A DNA stretch of 64,000 nt from Stenopsyche tienmushanensis (GCA_008973525.1 WACJ01000274.1:868001-932000); one strand, 5' to 3'; shown: positions 25,720 to 37,979, numbered from the stretch's first letter. Notes: generated by a model not told the origin, from the sequence alone. A program made the numbers and translations.

Positions 25720-28039
25720 ATATTTCGTATGTACGGTGCTACTGTGTAATATACGCGCACGGACAATATAAATGTATACCGGAGTGCGTCTCTGATGTAA
25801 AACGGGCGGTAAATATGTGATTGTGTCGTTGAATTTAAAAGATGTGCGGTACAATTGAAGTTGACATTTCCAAGATATTTCCGTGACTGTGAAAGACTTC
25901 ATGAAATGAATTGTTAAACGTATCAAGAGTGAACGGACGTTTTGTGATTCTCGTTGATGATGGGCGTAATCGAATATATTGAACGGATTGTATTTTAACT
26001 TTAATTTTGTACATAGAATGCGTTAAGAAACATATTGACTACAAATCTCAGTATCTTTTTTAACAAAAATACCATTTCTATATATATATATATATATTGT
26101 AATGATTCTAGTTGTTCTGAATAATCCGACGTGTCATTTTTTAGCCGAAATAATTCCAGCATTTATTATCACCAAAAATTTATTAGTGTGCTTTAGGCGG
26201 GATTGTGTTTTTTCATATTTAAAGCTTATAACGTTTATCTTCGATGTGATAGAAATCTCTTTAAATGATAAATCTGAAGAACTCAACTTTCTAAATGGCT
26301 AAAAAAGAGTTGTTGTCATGCTTTATGATATAGGTATTTGGGCTGGATTTAGGGAACTACTAATAATAATTTCAAGCGTGTCCGTACAACTAATTCATCA
26401 TTGCGAACATTCTTTATGATTTGCGAGCAAAATGTTGAACTTCTATATTTATGTGAAATTCTTAGAGGGTTTTTAAACTTCTGCTAGCAGCGATCCCATT
26501 TGTACATTATTCCACCACCTGATTCGCTTTTAGTGTGTAGTTTTTTGATTGAAAACCTCTGCAATAAAATGCACAAAATTGTACATAGCGATATTCCGTT
26601 CCTAAATTTACAATAACCAGTGGTGTAGCAAAGCAGGTTTGTTACCGTCGTTAATTTTGAAAATAATTTTGGTGTTGTGTAGAGAAATAGACGATTTAGA
26701 AGCTTTCTCCGTGTTTTCGCTTATCAATAATTTTTCGATGGAAAAGCATTCCATACTTTTACCATAGCAATAATGAAAATGCATTCATTCCTGTATTATG
26801 TACTACACTACTGATTATATAGTTTTTAATAGGCATATGAAGATTTCTTTGTGGAGTCTTGGCAATTGTTTATTTCTACTGCTGTGCAATTGTTTAAGAT
26901 TACGGTAGACGTCTTCCAGTTACTAAATTTTATTGATTAAAATTGACTGAGATTGGCCAGTCCATTTTTTGTTTTAAATTAGGCGGTGTTTAATATAGCA
27001 TTTTGTTCCATAATAAAAATATGAGGCAGCAATTAGCTCATAGAGGCATATTATATTTATTGTTACACTAGGTGCTACATAAAAATATATTTTGTATTAA
27101 ATACTACGATGTAAGTTAGCATCTAGCGAGAGCAGTTATCATATGCCATTCTTTATTTTTATTTCCAAGTGATTAGCGAGTAAAACTATTTATTTTTTTG
27201 GACCAGTGATTGAAATATTCTAATAAATTTAATGTAGGTATGGAATTGTGTTTATATTAAGACCGCATTTCGTAATTTTACCATTGTCGGTATTGTAGTT
27301 GGTGCGTTTGAAATGCAACTGGTCACTCGTAATACCCTCGTTCGGATTAATAATGTATATTATAATTTTATATAAATGTCAAAATCACCATACGATGACA
27401 TTATTATGAAGCGACTTCTCAATTTCATCACGAGGAGTGTTTCATTGAAATAAAAGTATTTATGTAATACATAAAAGCATACATTTTTACATATACTTTT
27501 TTCTGATATGTTCTTAATATCAGTTTGTGACTGATTAAAGGACGAAAATTAGCAAAAATTCCATTTCCTATAATTGTATATATTAAGTTATTGTAATATA
27601 ATTCGTTATGCAGATGAAAAGTGATGTACCTGATTTATCACAGGGATAGTTCTGCTAGTTTTATACCTGTAGTTTTTTTTTTTTTCAAATATAAAAGATT
27701 TGCCTCCAAAAAATATTTTAATACTGTACATAAACATATTTACTGAAACAGTACAAGTTGATTTGTTTTTAATGTAATAATTTAATTGTACAATAGTAGG
27801 ATCTCTATCGTTATTTGTCCCATGTAAATTTAAGAAACAGTATGCAGTGTTATTTTTATACTCGATGTTAAATAAAATAAGATTATTTTGTAATCTACAT
27901 AGACTTTGTAAATGTTTTCAACGTGTATATATTCACTGTACATTTTTTCTCTTCTTTATATGCGCACAGTTCATGACGTTATTTCTTTAAAGTCTCAATA
28001 ATATATTGTTTTTGGAAATTACACATTTTTGACAAAACT

Positions 28040-28091
<52 letters not shown>

Positions 28092-28500
28092 ATAAATTGT
28101 TTTTATTCCTCATATGGAAGACTGATTTATCGATTGTCATAATTCATCTATGTTTCATCAATTTGTGAACTCATCTGGTTTTGCTATTAAAATATCTTCA
28201 TTTTAACGTAATAATTAAATAAATGTGAACCGTATTATTGTCATGGTGCTACCGTAATTGAAATTTAATATCTTTACGGGAGTTTCATAATAATACAATA
28301 AAATATGGATAAACCTGCATTTTATTCATGTTGATTTCATTATATTAAGTATGTATGAACTGAATAATGGTTTACGTTATTGCTGTTGAATTTGTTTTTC
28401 TTGTAAATATTCTTAAATTAAGATAGAGTAACTTGTCAGTATTCTTGTACAAAATGTTTTTAATGTTTCATTGTTTTTAATTAATGTTTCGAATAGAGGT
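25720..28500 (+). other. IP6K 3' UTR and downstream AT-rich tract
   Basis: There is no coding exon between the IP6K stop and the retroelement debris near 28.6 kb. The tract is AT-rich and holds several AATAAA hexamers, for example in AAATAAAAGTA near 27450, in AAATAAAATAAG near 27870 and near 28090. Any of these could end a long IP6K 3' UTR. TA dinucleotide runs occur at about 26079-26097 and 28042-28090. Which poly(A) site is used cannot be decided from sequence. Confidence 0.45.
28042..28090. repeat. (TA)n microsatellite
   Basis: A nearly pure TA run interrupted once by GT near 28079. It lies in the convergent space between IP6K and TMEM203. Confidence 0.9.
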
Positions 28501-28599
28501 AAGAGACATAGTTTCTTCAAAATAAATTCTCTCGAACACGTATATTTCTTTAATTTTTAAAGCAAAACCTTACATATCCCAATTACTGGTTAATGGTGC

Positions 28600-29270
28600 C
28601 CTTAAAGCAGAAATGCCTTCCGAGTAGAATGCTCCAACCATAAGAAGGGGAATAGGCTTTTGTGTTCCAACTACAGGGGCATATCCCTTTTGAAAATTGA
28701 ATACAAATTATTTACAAGAGCTCTGATCGGACGGCTGTCTCCCATCGTGGAGGAACTTCTCGGAGAGTACCAATGCAGCACGCAGATCCATGAAAGGATG
28801 CAATGTATCTGGCCTTTGCTGATGACATTAACGTCATGGCTAAATTGAAATTGGAAGTTTTGGCAGCATTTACGTCTATCGACGAAGCTACTACTTACTA
28901 ATTTCAGCATGAAAATTAATCGGTGAATGCTGGAGGTTACACCTCCGTAAGTGTCAACAATGAAAATATTGAAAGGGTTCAAGAGTTCAAATACTTTGGA
29001 TCCATCTAAATGGAGAAGAACGAAATAAAATTAGAGTACTTTTGGCATGTTATGCGCAACAATAAATATGAACATTTACAACTGATACTCCAGGGGAAAA
29101 TCGAGGGTCGTCGCGGCCGTAGAGCCAGAAAGACGTCTTGGCTGAAAAATTTGCGGCAGTGGTACGCGCTCAGTTTAAGAGCGCTTTTTCGCACTGTCGC
29201 AAACAAGATAAAGCTTTAGTTGATGATTGCCGATGCACTTGATTGATGATCGTAACTTTTCAAAATTCAC
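28600..29270 (+). mobile_element. Broken non-LTR retrotransposon reverse transcriptase
   Basis: Scattered reverse-transcriptase blocks in more than one frame. HKKGNRLLCSNYRGISLL is the conserved RT block near 28630-28690. EELLGEYQC follows near 28750. YLAFADDINVMA near 28805-28840 is the catalytic F/YADD box. GSI, HVMRNNKYEHLQLILQGKIEG and TSWLKNLRQWY form the C-terminal tail near 29040-29165. This tail is typical of the endonuclease/RT proteins of RTE- or Jockey-like insect elements. The part between EYQC and FADD is largely deleted, and stops and frameshifts follow, so this is a dead copy. Confidence 0.85.
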
Positions 29271-29404
29271 ATTCATTAAAAATTTGCTTATCATAAAGGT
29301 GTACATACTAAATGTGATCCACATCATTAACGAGGATTAACAGCTTTACATTTGTATTAAATAATGAACGCACTTATCATATTGCATAATTGGATAAAAA
29401 ATAT

Positions 29405-29411
29405 ATTTATT
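29405..29411 (-). terminator. Candidate poly(A) signal for TMEM203
   Basis: A minus-strand AATAAA (plus-strand TTTATT) about 110 nt beyond the TMEM203 stop is well placed to end the transcript. Position is the only support. Confidence 0.4.
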
Positions 29412-29517
29412 TCTTAATCTTCATACATAATTTAGAAATTTAAGCTAGTTGTTTATATTTACATGTTATATTAATTTTTCCAAGCGTTAAAATTCACATT
29501 AAGAATGAAAGTAAACA

Positions 29518-29925
29518 TCATTGATGCAGTTGACAGGCTCTCACTGCGATGAACTGAAGTAAGATAAAAAGAGGTGAAAATACCTCACTGTATTCCACCG
29601 AGGACTGTCCAGACAGCCTTTTACACAGCAAAAATTTGAAAACAAACGTTAATCCTAAGAATATGGCACTCCATGATGCGCGATAGAATGAAGCTTTCAA
29701 CGAAACCGTCCTATTCATTCGTATGAACATGATCACACAGAAGTATGCATTGAGAGCGTCGCTTATGAACAACGGTGAGAATATCATCCACCATGAATCT
29801 TTGACGACGCCGTCGATCTTTAAAGCGAGCAGTATCGAAAAAACAGCAATCGATACGAGATTAATCCATATCTCGAAGACTGTCAATCCGATCCATTGAA
29901 CGATTTCGTTGAGCGAGAAAAACAT
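29518..29925 (-). CDS. TMEM203: Transmembrane protein 203, 135 aa
   Basis: A single uninterrupted exon. The family is a small four-pass ER membrane protein linked in animals to calcium handling and to STING. The start MFFSLNEIVQWIG and the block SPLFILLQFIAVRACQLHQ near the C-terminus agree with the family, as does the length (vertebrate proteins are about 136 aa). Four hydrophobic spans are visible at about residues 12-34, 46-68, 80-102 and 111-131. LLALKIDG and KFLLCKRL are further family-like blocks. The ATG has the context CAAAATG. It begins 28 nt after the POP7 stop on the same strand, so it probably shares a transcript with POP7. No separate promoter is evident in the 28 nt. Confidence 0.93.
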   Translation of the reverse strand: MFFSLNEIVQWIGLTVFEIWINLVSIAVFSILLALKIDGVVKDSWWMIFSPLFISDALNAYFCVIMFIRMNRTVSLKASFYRASWSAIFLGLTFVFKFLLCKRLSGQSSVEYSEVFSPLFILLQFIAVRACQLHQ

Positions 29926-29953
29926 TTTGTAGTCTTCAATTTTGGCAGACGGT

Positions 29954-31857
29954 TTAGTTAGCTCCTATTAGAGCTATTCGATATATTCTTATATGAACGG
30001 CAGAGTTTTGCCTAACTTGCGATTTGAATTCGCTCTCATCGGTTATGGGTTCCAAATCATCTGTGAAATAATTAAGAAATATTTAAAAACCAAGGCATTT
30101 TAACCGTTTAACTGCCACTAATGAAAATTGGAAACTGTCTCCGCAGGCTTTTTGGATATTTTAATTATGCGGTAGTATTAGGATTCCTTGAAATCGCACA
30201 AGGTATTAATATTCCCTGAAAATGAGCATGATTTTGTTGTTTTGCATTAGGCGTGAAATATAAGACACTAGTCTTTGTACCTTGGTGCGATGAGTGACAA
30301 TCTTGGTACTCGTTATAAATGCACATTCGAATTTCTCTCATTTAAACCTGAATACATGCCAAATATTTTTCTGGACGTATCCCGAGATTTCACTAACAAA
30401 TATACTTTAAGAGCGACCAGAATTAAAATATGATGCTTGCGGCCTGTGGAGACAGGTTTTCGGTCACGTCTTTTGGACGCGTGTGGCAGTTAATCGGTTA
30501 AAAAAATACATGAGATCTGAGATACAATCAATATTTTCTAAAAAATTATGAAGAAAAGATAAAACATTTTGCAGTTGAATGATTAAATTCCTAATAGACA
30601 AAAGTAAATGTACGGGGTTGTCCCAGAAGCACCCGACCAGACGCATAGATCGGAGGTGCTCGTGAGTCCCGCCCCAATTCCATGTGCTTGTCAAGATGTC
30701 TGCGTTCGCACGGAGGTTCGTTCTGCTTTCGGGCCATTATGTGGCGAAGCGGTTGGATAGAGGTGTGTGTCCAATAGAAAGATCTTAGATAATTTCTTTA
30801 CTAATCAAGAGGCGAGACCAACTTTTACTGCCAAATTTTAAATGAGGCCATACGATCTGCCAAGATGAACATCGCAGTGGTCGACTAAATAAGGTGACCA
30901 CGCCAAAAATGGTAATTAAAATCGTCGACTTAACGTGTGCAAGCTAGCAGACATGAAAGACATTTGATAAAGTGCTGTACATCACATATTAACTTAGAAT
31001 TTGGATATGAAAAATTTGTGCGCAAAACGAGTGCCGCGTTTATTCACAATGGAACAAACACAGCATCGTGAGGATGTTTCAATCGAGTATTTGGCAATAT
31101 TTCACAGCAATAAAGCCGAGATTTTGCGTCGATTCATAGCCACGGATGAAACATGGATCCATCACTTCACACTTGAGACAAAGAAACAGTCAAAACAATG
31201 AACTGAAAGGTTATGTTTTCATTGTTATGTCGGATATTTCTGGGACTACTCTCGTACATTAACATAGTTATTGAAGATATTCGTAAATATAAAATGCATT
31301 GCATATAAATTTATACGTTTTTCTATAGAGCAAAAAATTATACCATCTAAAATTTCTTGATTGCTAATTAAACTTCCATTTATATTAATTAATACATTGA
31401 TTGCACGTTGATGTTTTAAAGTTTCATACGCAAATAAAATAAACTCACCGATGAGATCAACGGTCGAGGTGTTAGTTTCAATTTTGCAAGTCCCATAAAA
31501 AGCTGTTTCCAGTTGTAGCGCTAAATTGATGCAACGACAGACAGCTGCACCGAGAGCATGCAGAATTATTTCGTTTTCTCCATTCAAAAGGAGCTTTGAA
31601 CATTTTTCGAACTGCGCCTGTTAAAATAAAATCAAAATATGAGGCTATTGATGCAACTTTTTTTGTATACATATAGAAAAAATTGGCGTATAGGTTACCT
31701 TAAAATTAGTTTTTTTCGTTATGTAAATATCATTCTCTCTGTCACCTGCTCGGGGAGGTAATCGCTTTTTAAGGGAATGAGATGACGACGGTGCGAAAAC
31801 GCCTGCCAGATACGACTTCGGACCGGCAACTCGACGTCCCTCCAGCTGACATTTCAC
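29954..31857 (-). CDS. POP7: Ribonuclease P/MRP protein subunit p20 (POP7/Rpp20), 3 exons
   Basis: Exons on the minus strand: 31857 (or upstream)-31699, 31617-31449 and 30060-29954. Junctions are AAG|GTAACC, AACAG|GCG, ATCG|GTGAGT and TTCACAG|AT, and the phases agree. Role in the family: an Alba-like protein that pairs with Rpp25 in RNase P and RNase MRP, which process tRNA and rRNA precursors. Diagnostic blocks are LKKRLPPRAGDRENDIYITK and KKTNFK in exon 1, AQFEKCSKLL and LHALGAAVCRCINLALQLE in exon 2, then NTSTVDLIDDLEPITDE across junction 2 and VRQNSAVHIRIYRI at the C-terminus. Counting from 31857 gives 144 aa; the human protein is 140 aa. Oddity: exon 1 has no in-frame ATG. The codon at 31857 is GTG and an in-frame stop lies just upstream near 31869, so the true start is in an unseen exon or is non-AUG. 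Intron 2 (1388 bp) carries a mariner remnant. Confidence 0.9.
30611..31256 (+). mobile_element. Deleted mariner element with terminal inverted repeats
   Basis: The left end TACGGGGTTGTCCCAGAAGC (30611) and the reverse complement of the right end, TACGAGAGTAGTCCCAGAAA (ending 31256), form imperfect terminal inverted repeats of about 25 bp bounded by TA, the mariner target site. Inside, on the plus strand, are transposase blocks: RSGRLNKVTTPKM-like near 30870-30910, a long C-terminal frame at 31001-31201 with LRRFIATDETWIHHF (catalytic Asp in DETWIHH), and ETKKQSKQ. At 646 bp it is about half of a full mariner, and several frames are broken. It sits in POP7 intron 2, opposite in orientation to the gene, so it is spliced out. 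Confidence 0.9.
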
Positions 31858-32282
31858 GTTATGTTTTTATTTTTTTGGACTGAATGCCAAAAAAAAACGG
31901 GCTATACAGTGAAATATACAAACATTAACAAAATATTTCACTATTGACTTCCAATATCAATGATAATTTTTTTGAGTCGATCATTTTCGAAGATATTTAT
32001 ATAATATTTTATTATTCATATTAAAAAAAAAAATACTATGAAAGCGTTTAAAAATCTTTCATAATAATTTTAATACCCAAAAAAATATTTATTGTGTTTA
32101 TCTAATATTAACAAGCATCCAAATATTTTGTAATCCATTACCATCTTATAAATCCAAGCTTTATTTTATTGCGACAATATTTATTGAGTGGCGTGTATGT
32201 ACATAATTTGTTGGCATGTAATTTATTTTTTCGTACTGGCAGCACTGCACGGAAAAAGTCAGTGTCAATAATAGCGGTGACA
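31858..32282. promoter_or_regulatory. Divergent promoter region between POP7 and UBLCP1
   Basis: A 425-bp AT-rich gap separates the first recognisable POP7 codon (minus) from the UBLCP1 ATG (plus). No coding exon is visible in it except a possible tiny POP7 leader exon at about 32142-32144. No clear TATA box or CpG cluster was seen. The assignment as a shared promoter rests on the head-to-head geometry only. Confidence 0.45.
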
Positions 32283-35200
32283 ATGGAGGGCTGTAGCGTA
32301 AGATGGAACGGTCGAGAATGGCCCCTACCGAATATGGAAGGCGGCGAAATCGTCGCTTCTTTGAAATATCGTATTCAAGAGCTCACCGGAGTCCGTACAG
32401 ATCGACAAAAACTCCTCAACATAAAATACAAAGGTACGAACATAACCTCTTCGTGCTTAATATTTTTACCGGTCAACTGCAATTATCACAAAAACACCAA
32501 GATAAGATATTCGTTCAAAACGCTATTTTATAACGTGCATCGCGAATTTTTTTGTTATGATTTTGGTTATTGTTTGAATTGCTAAATATGAATATTATGT
32601 TCAACCTCAAGTATGATTCATGTAAGTATTGATTAATATGCGGCTTTTATTGGCTTATTTTTAAGATTATCACTATTGAAATGTGCTCACTAATTGCTTA
32701 AGATTGTATATTTTTTTATTCATTTGAAATTGCTTTAAATTATTAATAGATTTTTTTATATCTAGTAATAATAACCTTATTTGTTAAAATATTGTATATT
32801 AGTATATCCATCCTATATATATTCATAAAAACATTGCCGTGATTTCCGAGCGAAGACGCTAGTATGTTTGGGTGAGCTTGGATTTTTCTGTTAAAACCAC
32901 TAATGAGTCTGAAGAAGTACTCACGGACTAATGATAGTTTTATTGCTTTATCGGGTTGAGAGTTGTATACAACGTTCAAAGCTTAATTTTGAACAACTTG
33001 ATGCTTTTCTAAATTGGTATGACAAATATCACTCAAAATGAATGCTGAGTAGGTATATATTTTTTTATTATTACATATATAGAATTGTATTATTCTAAAT
33101 TTAATTAATAATAATTAAACAACAATTAAAAATGGTAATTTCTTATTACTTGCTATTATAAACCTGTTTGTACTTTAAAAATTGCCAAATCCTTTTCAAA
33201 GGAGTTTACATTTAGAAAAATCATTTAGTCGGCATATCATTTGAGTTTTCTCCGCTTGTCGTCCCTACACAATACAAATATATTTTTTCTTTAGTTTACG
33301 ACTCAATATAGTATTATTTATTGTCCTGCGTGTTTTTTTTTTGCAATAGCTCATAATATGGTTTATAAACATGAAAAAATGTTTTGTCGAGTCGTAAACT
33401 TTCTAGTAACTGCGCATAAATTGCACTAAACTCAATTTATTATTTATGAGTGTAACAACATAATCTTTATTGTTTACTCCAGTCTTAAAAAAGCAAATAC
33501 AAAATAAATATATTTATTTCAAGAATTAGAATACATTTTTAAAAAATGTATTATGTTACACATTTTTGCTTGGTTTTCGCATGAATATATGAATCATAAT
33601 CTATGAATGACCCTAATTCTCAGAAGTTTAGTAACAATAAACGCATTGTTTGTTCTATTTTAATCTTTAGCCGTGTAATATGCGATGTATTTTCGAAGCA
33701 TTTCATACAAACTTGTACACAGTTTGGAAGTCAATCGATACGATAAACATGTAGCATCGTATAAAATGACTTTTTAAGACTTTGATAATATTCTATATGT
33801 GAAATTATGAACCAATTATTTTTATTTGTTCTGATAGTCCTTTTCTATTGGTCATAAGTGTACCAGTAACATTTTTTGTCAAATAATTCCTTAGCTAATA
33901 TAAACATTGTATAAAAACGATCGGTAGAAATCCAGCAACGGCTAATACAATTTGACTAACACTTTTTTGTGGCCTAACCACATTTGACTACTCCTAACTG
34001 CTATGCTAATACGATCATGACTTGATTGTCACTCGCTATCTCTTATATAGTCGACCCTACTCAATAATATTGAGCATGATGAACCTTACCAGTTCGGAGC
34101 CAAGAAGCTTAGGAACAGAGCAAGGACAAGAAGAACACCAAATAGATGGACTTGAGGGGAGGCATACGAAGAACTTCACTTTGCAATGTTAACAGCATTG
34201 TCTTCCGTTGCCTTCTATATCGTTTTAAAATCGCCGAACTGAGAGGGTAAGCCTGAAATAGAAAAGCACTCAGTCTCGAATTCGCTTGGATAAATTGTAC
34301 GAGGACAGAGAGACACCCTTAGTTGGTGTAAGAGCGAATCTAAGATGCATTTAAGTGTCGCGTATGTCTTCACCCTAGCCCGGCAACGCCCTAGCGAGGA
34401 AAGGAGAGACTGGACTCTGCACTCCAGAAAGCCCTTTCCAGTAGAATCAAAAAGGTCGTCTAGATTAGTTTTCAAATGTCTTCCGAAGAAAACTACTCAG
34501 TCTTTACAAACCTCCTACACTGCCTATCGAGACGGTCGCGAAAGCGTTCGTCAATACATTCATTCAGGAGACCCGCTGAGTGAGCGTTCTAAATGAAACT
34601 ATGATATAGATGTAAGACTATTCTACTTATGAATGATGGACACAAAAATGCACAGTCGGACACGAGGTGATGACAAAAGCATGCCATGTTTTCTACTGCT
34701 TTTGCTTCGCTGTCTGAACCCCGGAATGTCACATTTATGAGTGTGCAAAATACAATGTCTTTCATTCGTATTACTACAATATTTGCTTTGGCTTTGTTGA
34801 GTATCACTGGTGAGGAGCTGGTAAATCAAAACCAATATCGAATGACTTGAAATTAGAGTGTAAAGGGTCAAAATTAAGCACATTTCCAATACACAGTGAT
34901 CAAAAGCATGGACAAACTAGTACAAAGTTTCACCGTATGTAATATTTTTTGAGGTGGTGTTTAGCAATCCTTTTTATGAGACCGTTGCCAACCATTTTGA
35001 TATGGTTTTTCATGGCGTATATATGATTTTAAAAAAGTGGTTGCTATTCACACTTCCTGTAGATTTGAACCTAAGACGAGTTAAACTACTTAACTGTGAG
35101 ACTACCTACAGATAGAGTATATGTAATGTGTTAATACAATATATTTGAGTAAATGTAAGGTTTAATGTGCTTTTTAGTGTGTATAAAGTTGAGATGATGA

Positions 35201-37433
35201 GAATCACAGATTTGTGCAGCTTAGGGATTCTGAAGTCTCGACTCTTTCAAAATCCTGGGACTCAAGACTTTTATTTTCTCTTCGATTATGTATAGATTTT
35301 TTTAAAGTAAATATTTATATGTGTTACATATGTATGTATGTGAATGTTAAAAGAACCATCTTGTTCTATCTTTCTGAATTATCATTTTCGGAGTCACTTT
35401 CTTCAGTGTTTTGTTCATCTTCATTGGAATAATGTAAATCTTCTCCAGTTTAAGTTTGATAAGTTTTTCGGTACAATGTTTCAATTACTTTTGCATGTGA
35501 TTTGTTTTGGACAATGGGTGCATTGGGCTATCTCCTTTTTTGTAATGTTTCCATACTTCCGATTGACTTCTTTCCATTATGGACTACAATAATGATAAAA
35601 TATATATAACATAACAATACTACTTTTTGAATACGAGATATATAAAATAAATTATAATAAACTTTGAAAAATTTATTGGAAATGTTTATATTAAAATCCG
35701 TTAGCCACCCGTCAGAGAACAGACACAAGAACAGCACGAACTAGCTCCAAGTTAGAAGACAAACTGATATTATATTTACAAAACATTGATCTTTCATTTA
35801 CTCCTGAATTTTTCTACGAATCAATCGGTCCCAGCTGTTGCTATTACCTAAAAACACTTGGAGCAAGCATCTGTTCCATTGTTCTTGGAATTCTTTTGAT
35901 GGAATCTCATACAATATCAGTTGGGCACAGACGTGTTGCATTTTTTAAAATACCTTATACCATAAAGATGTATTTTCATAATTAAAATGTACAATAAATA
36001 AGGCACATTTGAAATCACAGTCTCAAGTCAACAAATAAGTCCCGCGACGTCTCGACACAGAATCCCTAGTGCGGCCTGTATTTATAGGCATTAAAGAGAA
36101 GTACTTATCGATTTATTTTATTTTCTAGGAAAAATTGCCGATGATTCGTGCTGCTTGGGAGATTTGGCCATTAAGCCAAATTTTAAAATAATGATGATGG
36201 GTTCTTTGGACGAAGATATCAAGGAAGCATGCACCATACCAGCTAATACAGAAGAGGTGATAAACGATTTAGACATCGAAGAAGAAGAAATCGCCATAGA
36301 AAATACAGATGTAAGATATACATTTCTGCAGGTTACATAATAAGTGCATATAAATTTATAAATATATAAATATCACTTTTTAAAAAATAGGTTTATCTGC
36401 AAAAAATTGAGAAACGAATCAAGGATTACAAAGTTGAAATACTAAATGAACCGAGATCTAATAAAAAGTTACTCGTGCTCGATATTGATTATACTTTATT
36501 TGATCATAGATCTGCTGCAGAAACTGGTAATGTTGTATTTACCAATAAATTATTATTTTTTCATTCACATATGTACCAGCTTTTTTCTAGTTGTATAATA
36601 ATATTTAATATATAATTATGCAATGCTAAATGTAGATTTTATGCTAATATATAATATTTGCCAATTTTTACAATACTTAATGATTGGCCGCATATTCAAA
36701 TTCCCTGTTTAAAGTGTTAACATATGACATCTTTGCTAAATATGAATAAAATATTTCACAGTAGAATACTTATTTTTAACGTAATGCTTATTTTTTCAGG
36801 CTATGAGTTGATGCGACCATATTTACATGAATTTTTAATAGCGGCATATAAATATTACGATATTGTAATATGGTCAGCAACGAGCATGAAGTACATTCAA
36901 GAAAAGATGAAATTACTCAACGTATCAACAAGTCAAGATTATAAAATTATCTTCTATTTGGACAGTTCTGCCATGATTACTGTTCATACTCCCAAGTATG
37001 GCATTATCGAGGTAAAAAATTCCTCGTGTTGAAACAGCTGCTTAATAAATTAGATCTATTTGTTAAAGTAATATACGATCTATGTAATTTTTAGGTTAAA
37101 CCGTTGGGCGTTATATGGGGAAAATTTCCGCAATACAGCGCCAGAAACACAATCATGTTTGACGATATAAGAAGAAATTTTATTATGAATCCAAGAAATG
37201 GATTGAAAATTAGGCCGTTCAGACAAGCGCATTTGAATAGGAGTAAAGATAAAGAATTGTTACATTTGTCGTTTTATCTGCAAGATATTGCGGTTCATTG
37301 TGACGATTTCTCGGAATTAAACCACAAAAAGTGGGAAAGCTACAAACCTCTAAGCCACGGCCGGCAGAGAAAAGCAAGCGGGAGCAAAAGAAAAGCCAAT
37401 GACGAGCAAAGAGAAAACGACGGAGGTGTTTGA
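32283..37433 (+). CDS. UBLCP1: Ubiquitin-like domain-containing CTD phosphatase 1, 5 coding exons, 339 aa
   Basis: Spliced CDS: 32283-32433, 36129-36310, 36391-36526, 36800-37011 and 37095-37433 (1020 nt). All junctions are GT-AG with consistent phases. In the family this is a nuclear phosphatase that uses its ubiquitin-like domain to bind and dephosphorylate the 26S proteasome. The ubiquitin-like domain covers about residues 1-80 ([14 protein letters not shown], then [11 protein letters not shown]). The HAD/FCP-type phosphatase domain follows: [12 protein letters not shown], with nucleophile Asp142 and Asp144 of DIDYT, then IVIWSATS (178-185), [15 protein letters not shown], and [15 protein letters not shown] with DD at 250-251. 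The human protein is 318 aa; the extra length is a basic tail with RQRK and SKRK that could act as a nuclear signal. The ATG lies in GACAATGG, a good context, and the Met matches the family start, although the frame is open upstream to 32169. Intron 1 is 3.7 kb. Confidence 0.95.
32434..36128 (+). other. Large UBLCP1 intron 1
   Basis: A 3.7 kb AT-rich intron with no recognisable coding exon. It contains one copy of a dispersed repeat at about 34477-34600 whose sister lies downstream of the gene at 37980-38097. The remaining open frames are short, with no family resemblance. The acceptor is TTTTCTAG at 36128. Confidence 0.7.
34477..34600 (+). repeat. Dispersed repeat F, copy 1 (UBLCP1 intron 1)
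   Basis: Near-identical over about 120 bp to 37980-38097 (shared TCTTCCGAAGAAAA..., AGACGGTCGCGAAAGCGTTC and GAGCGTTCTAAATGAAA). The two copies are in the same orientation and bracket UBLCP1 exons 2-5. No protein family was recognised. Confidence 0.85.
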
Positions 37434-37801
37434 CGCCTTCACGAAATTGATCAATTGACATACTTTTGGACAATATTAAAAATTATTTGATTCCCTTATT
37501 TGAAAACATGACACTAAATTGATATTGTGATTTTGCTCAAGAGCTTTTCACATGTAGCGGGTGCATTTATTAAATATTAGGGCCTATCTAAAAGAACGCT
37601 TACGCTGTAATATTTTGATTTAAGTTAATTTTGGCTCATTTGCTTTTAAAGAGTGCAAGCATTTTGTTTCGGGACCAACAATGTGTTGTTGCATTTCGTG
37701 CAAACTGTTCAAAAGTATTTATATAAAAGTGATTAGCGGTGATGAATATTTTTTTACATAAATTAATAAATTTGATATTTTATATTATAGTGCAGTATTG
37801 T

Positions 37802-37807
37802 AATAAA
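37802..37807 (+). terminator. Candidate poly(A) signal for UBLCP1
   Basis: AATAAA about 370 nt after the UBLCP1 stop, in an AT-rich stretch. Reasonable by position only. Confidence 0.35.
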
Positions 37808-37979
37808 ATTCGATAGAAAAAAATCTATTATTTTATTACATGTTTTTGACCCACATGAAATACGTGTATTGGTGTACTCCTATCTAAAAGCTGGTCTTAA
37901 AATGACTAATGCAAACTTATTTGAATGATTTATTGCCGTCATTCTAACTTATAGCTGTTCTGATCAAAAAAATCAACTA

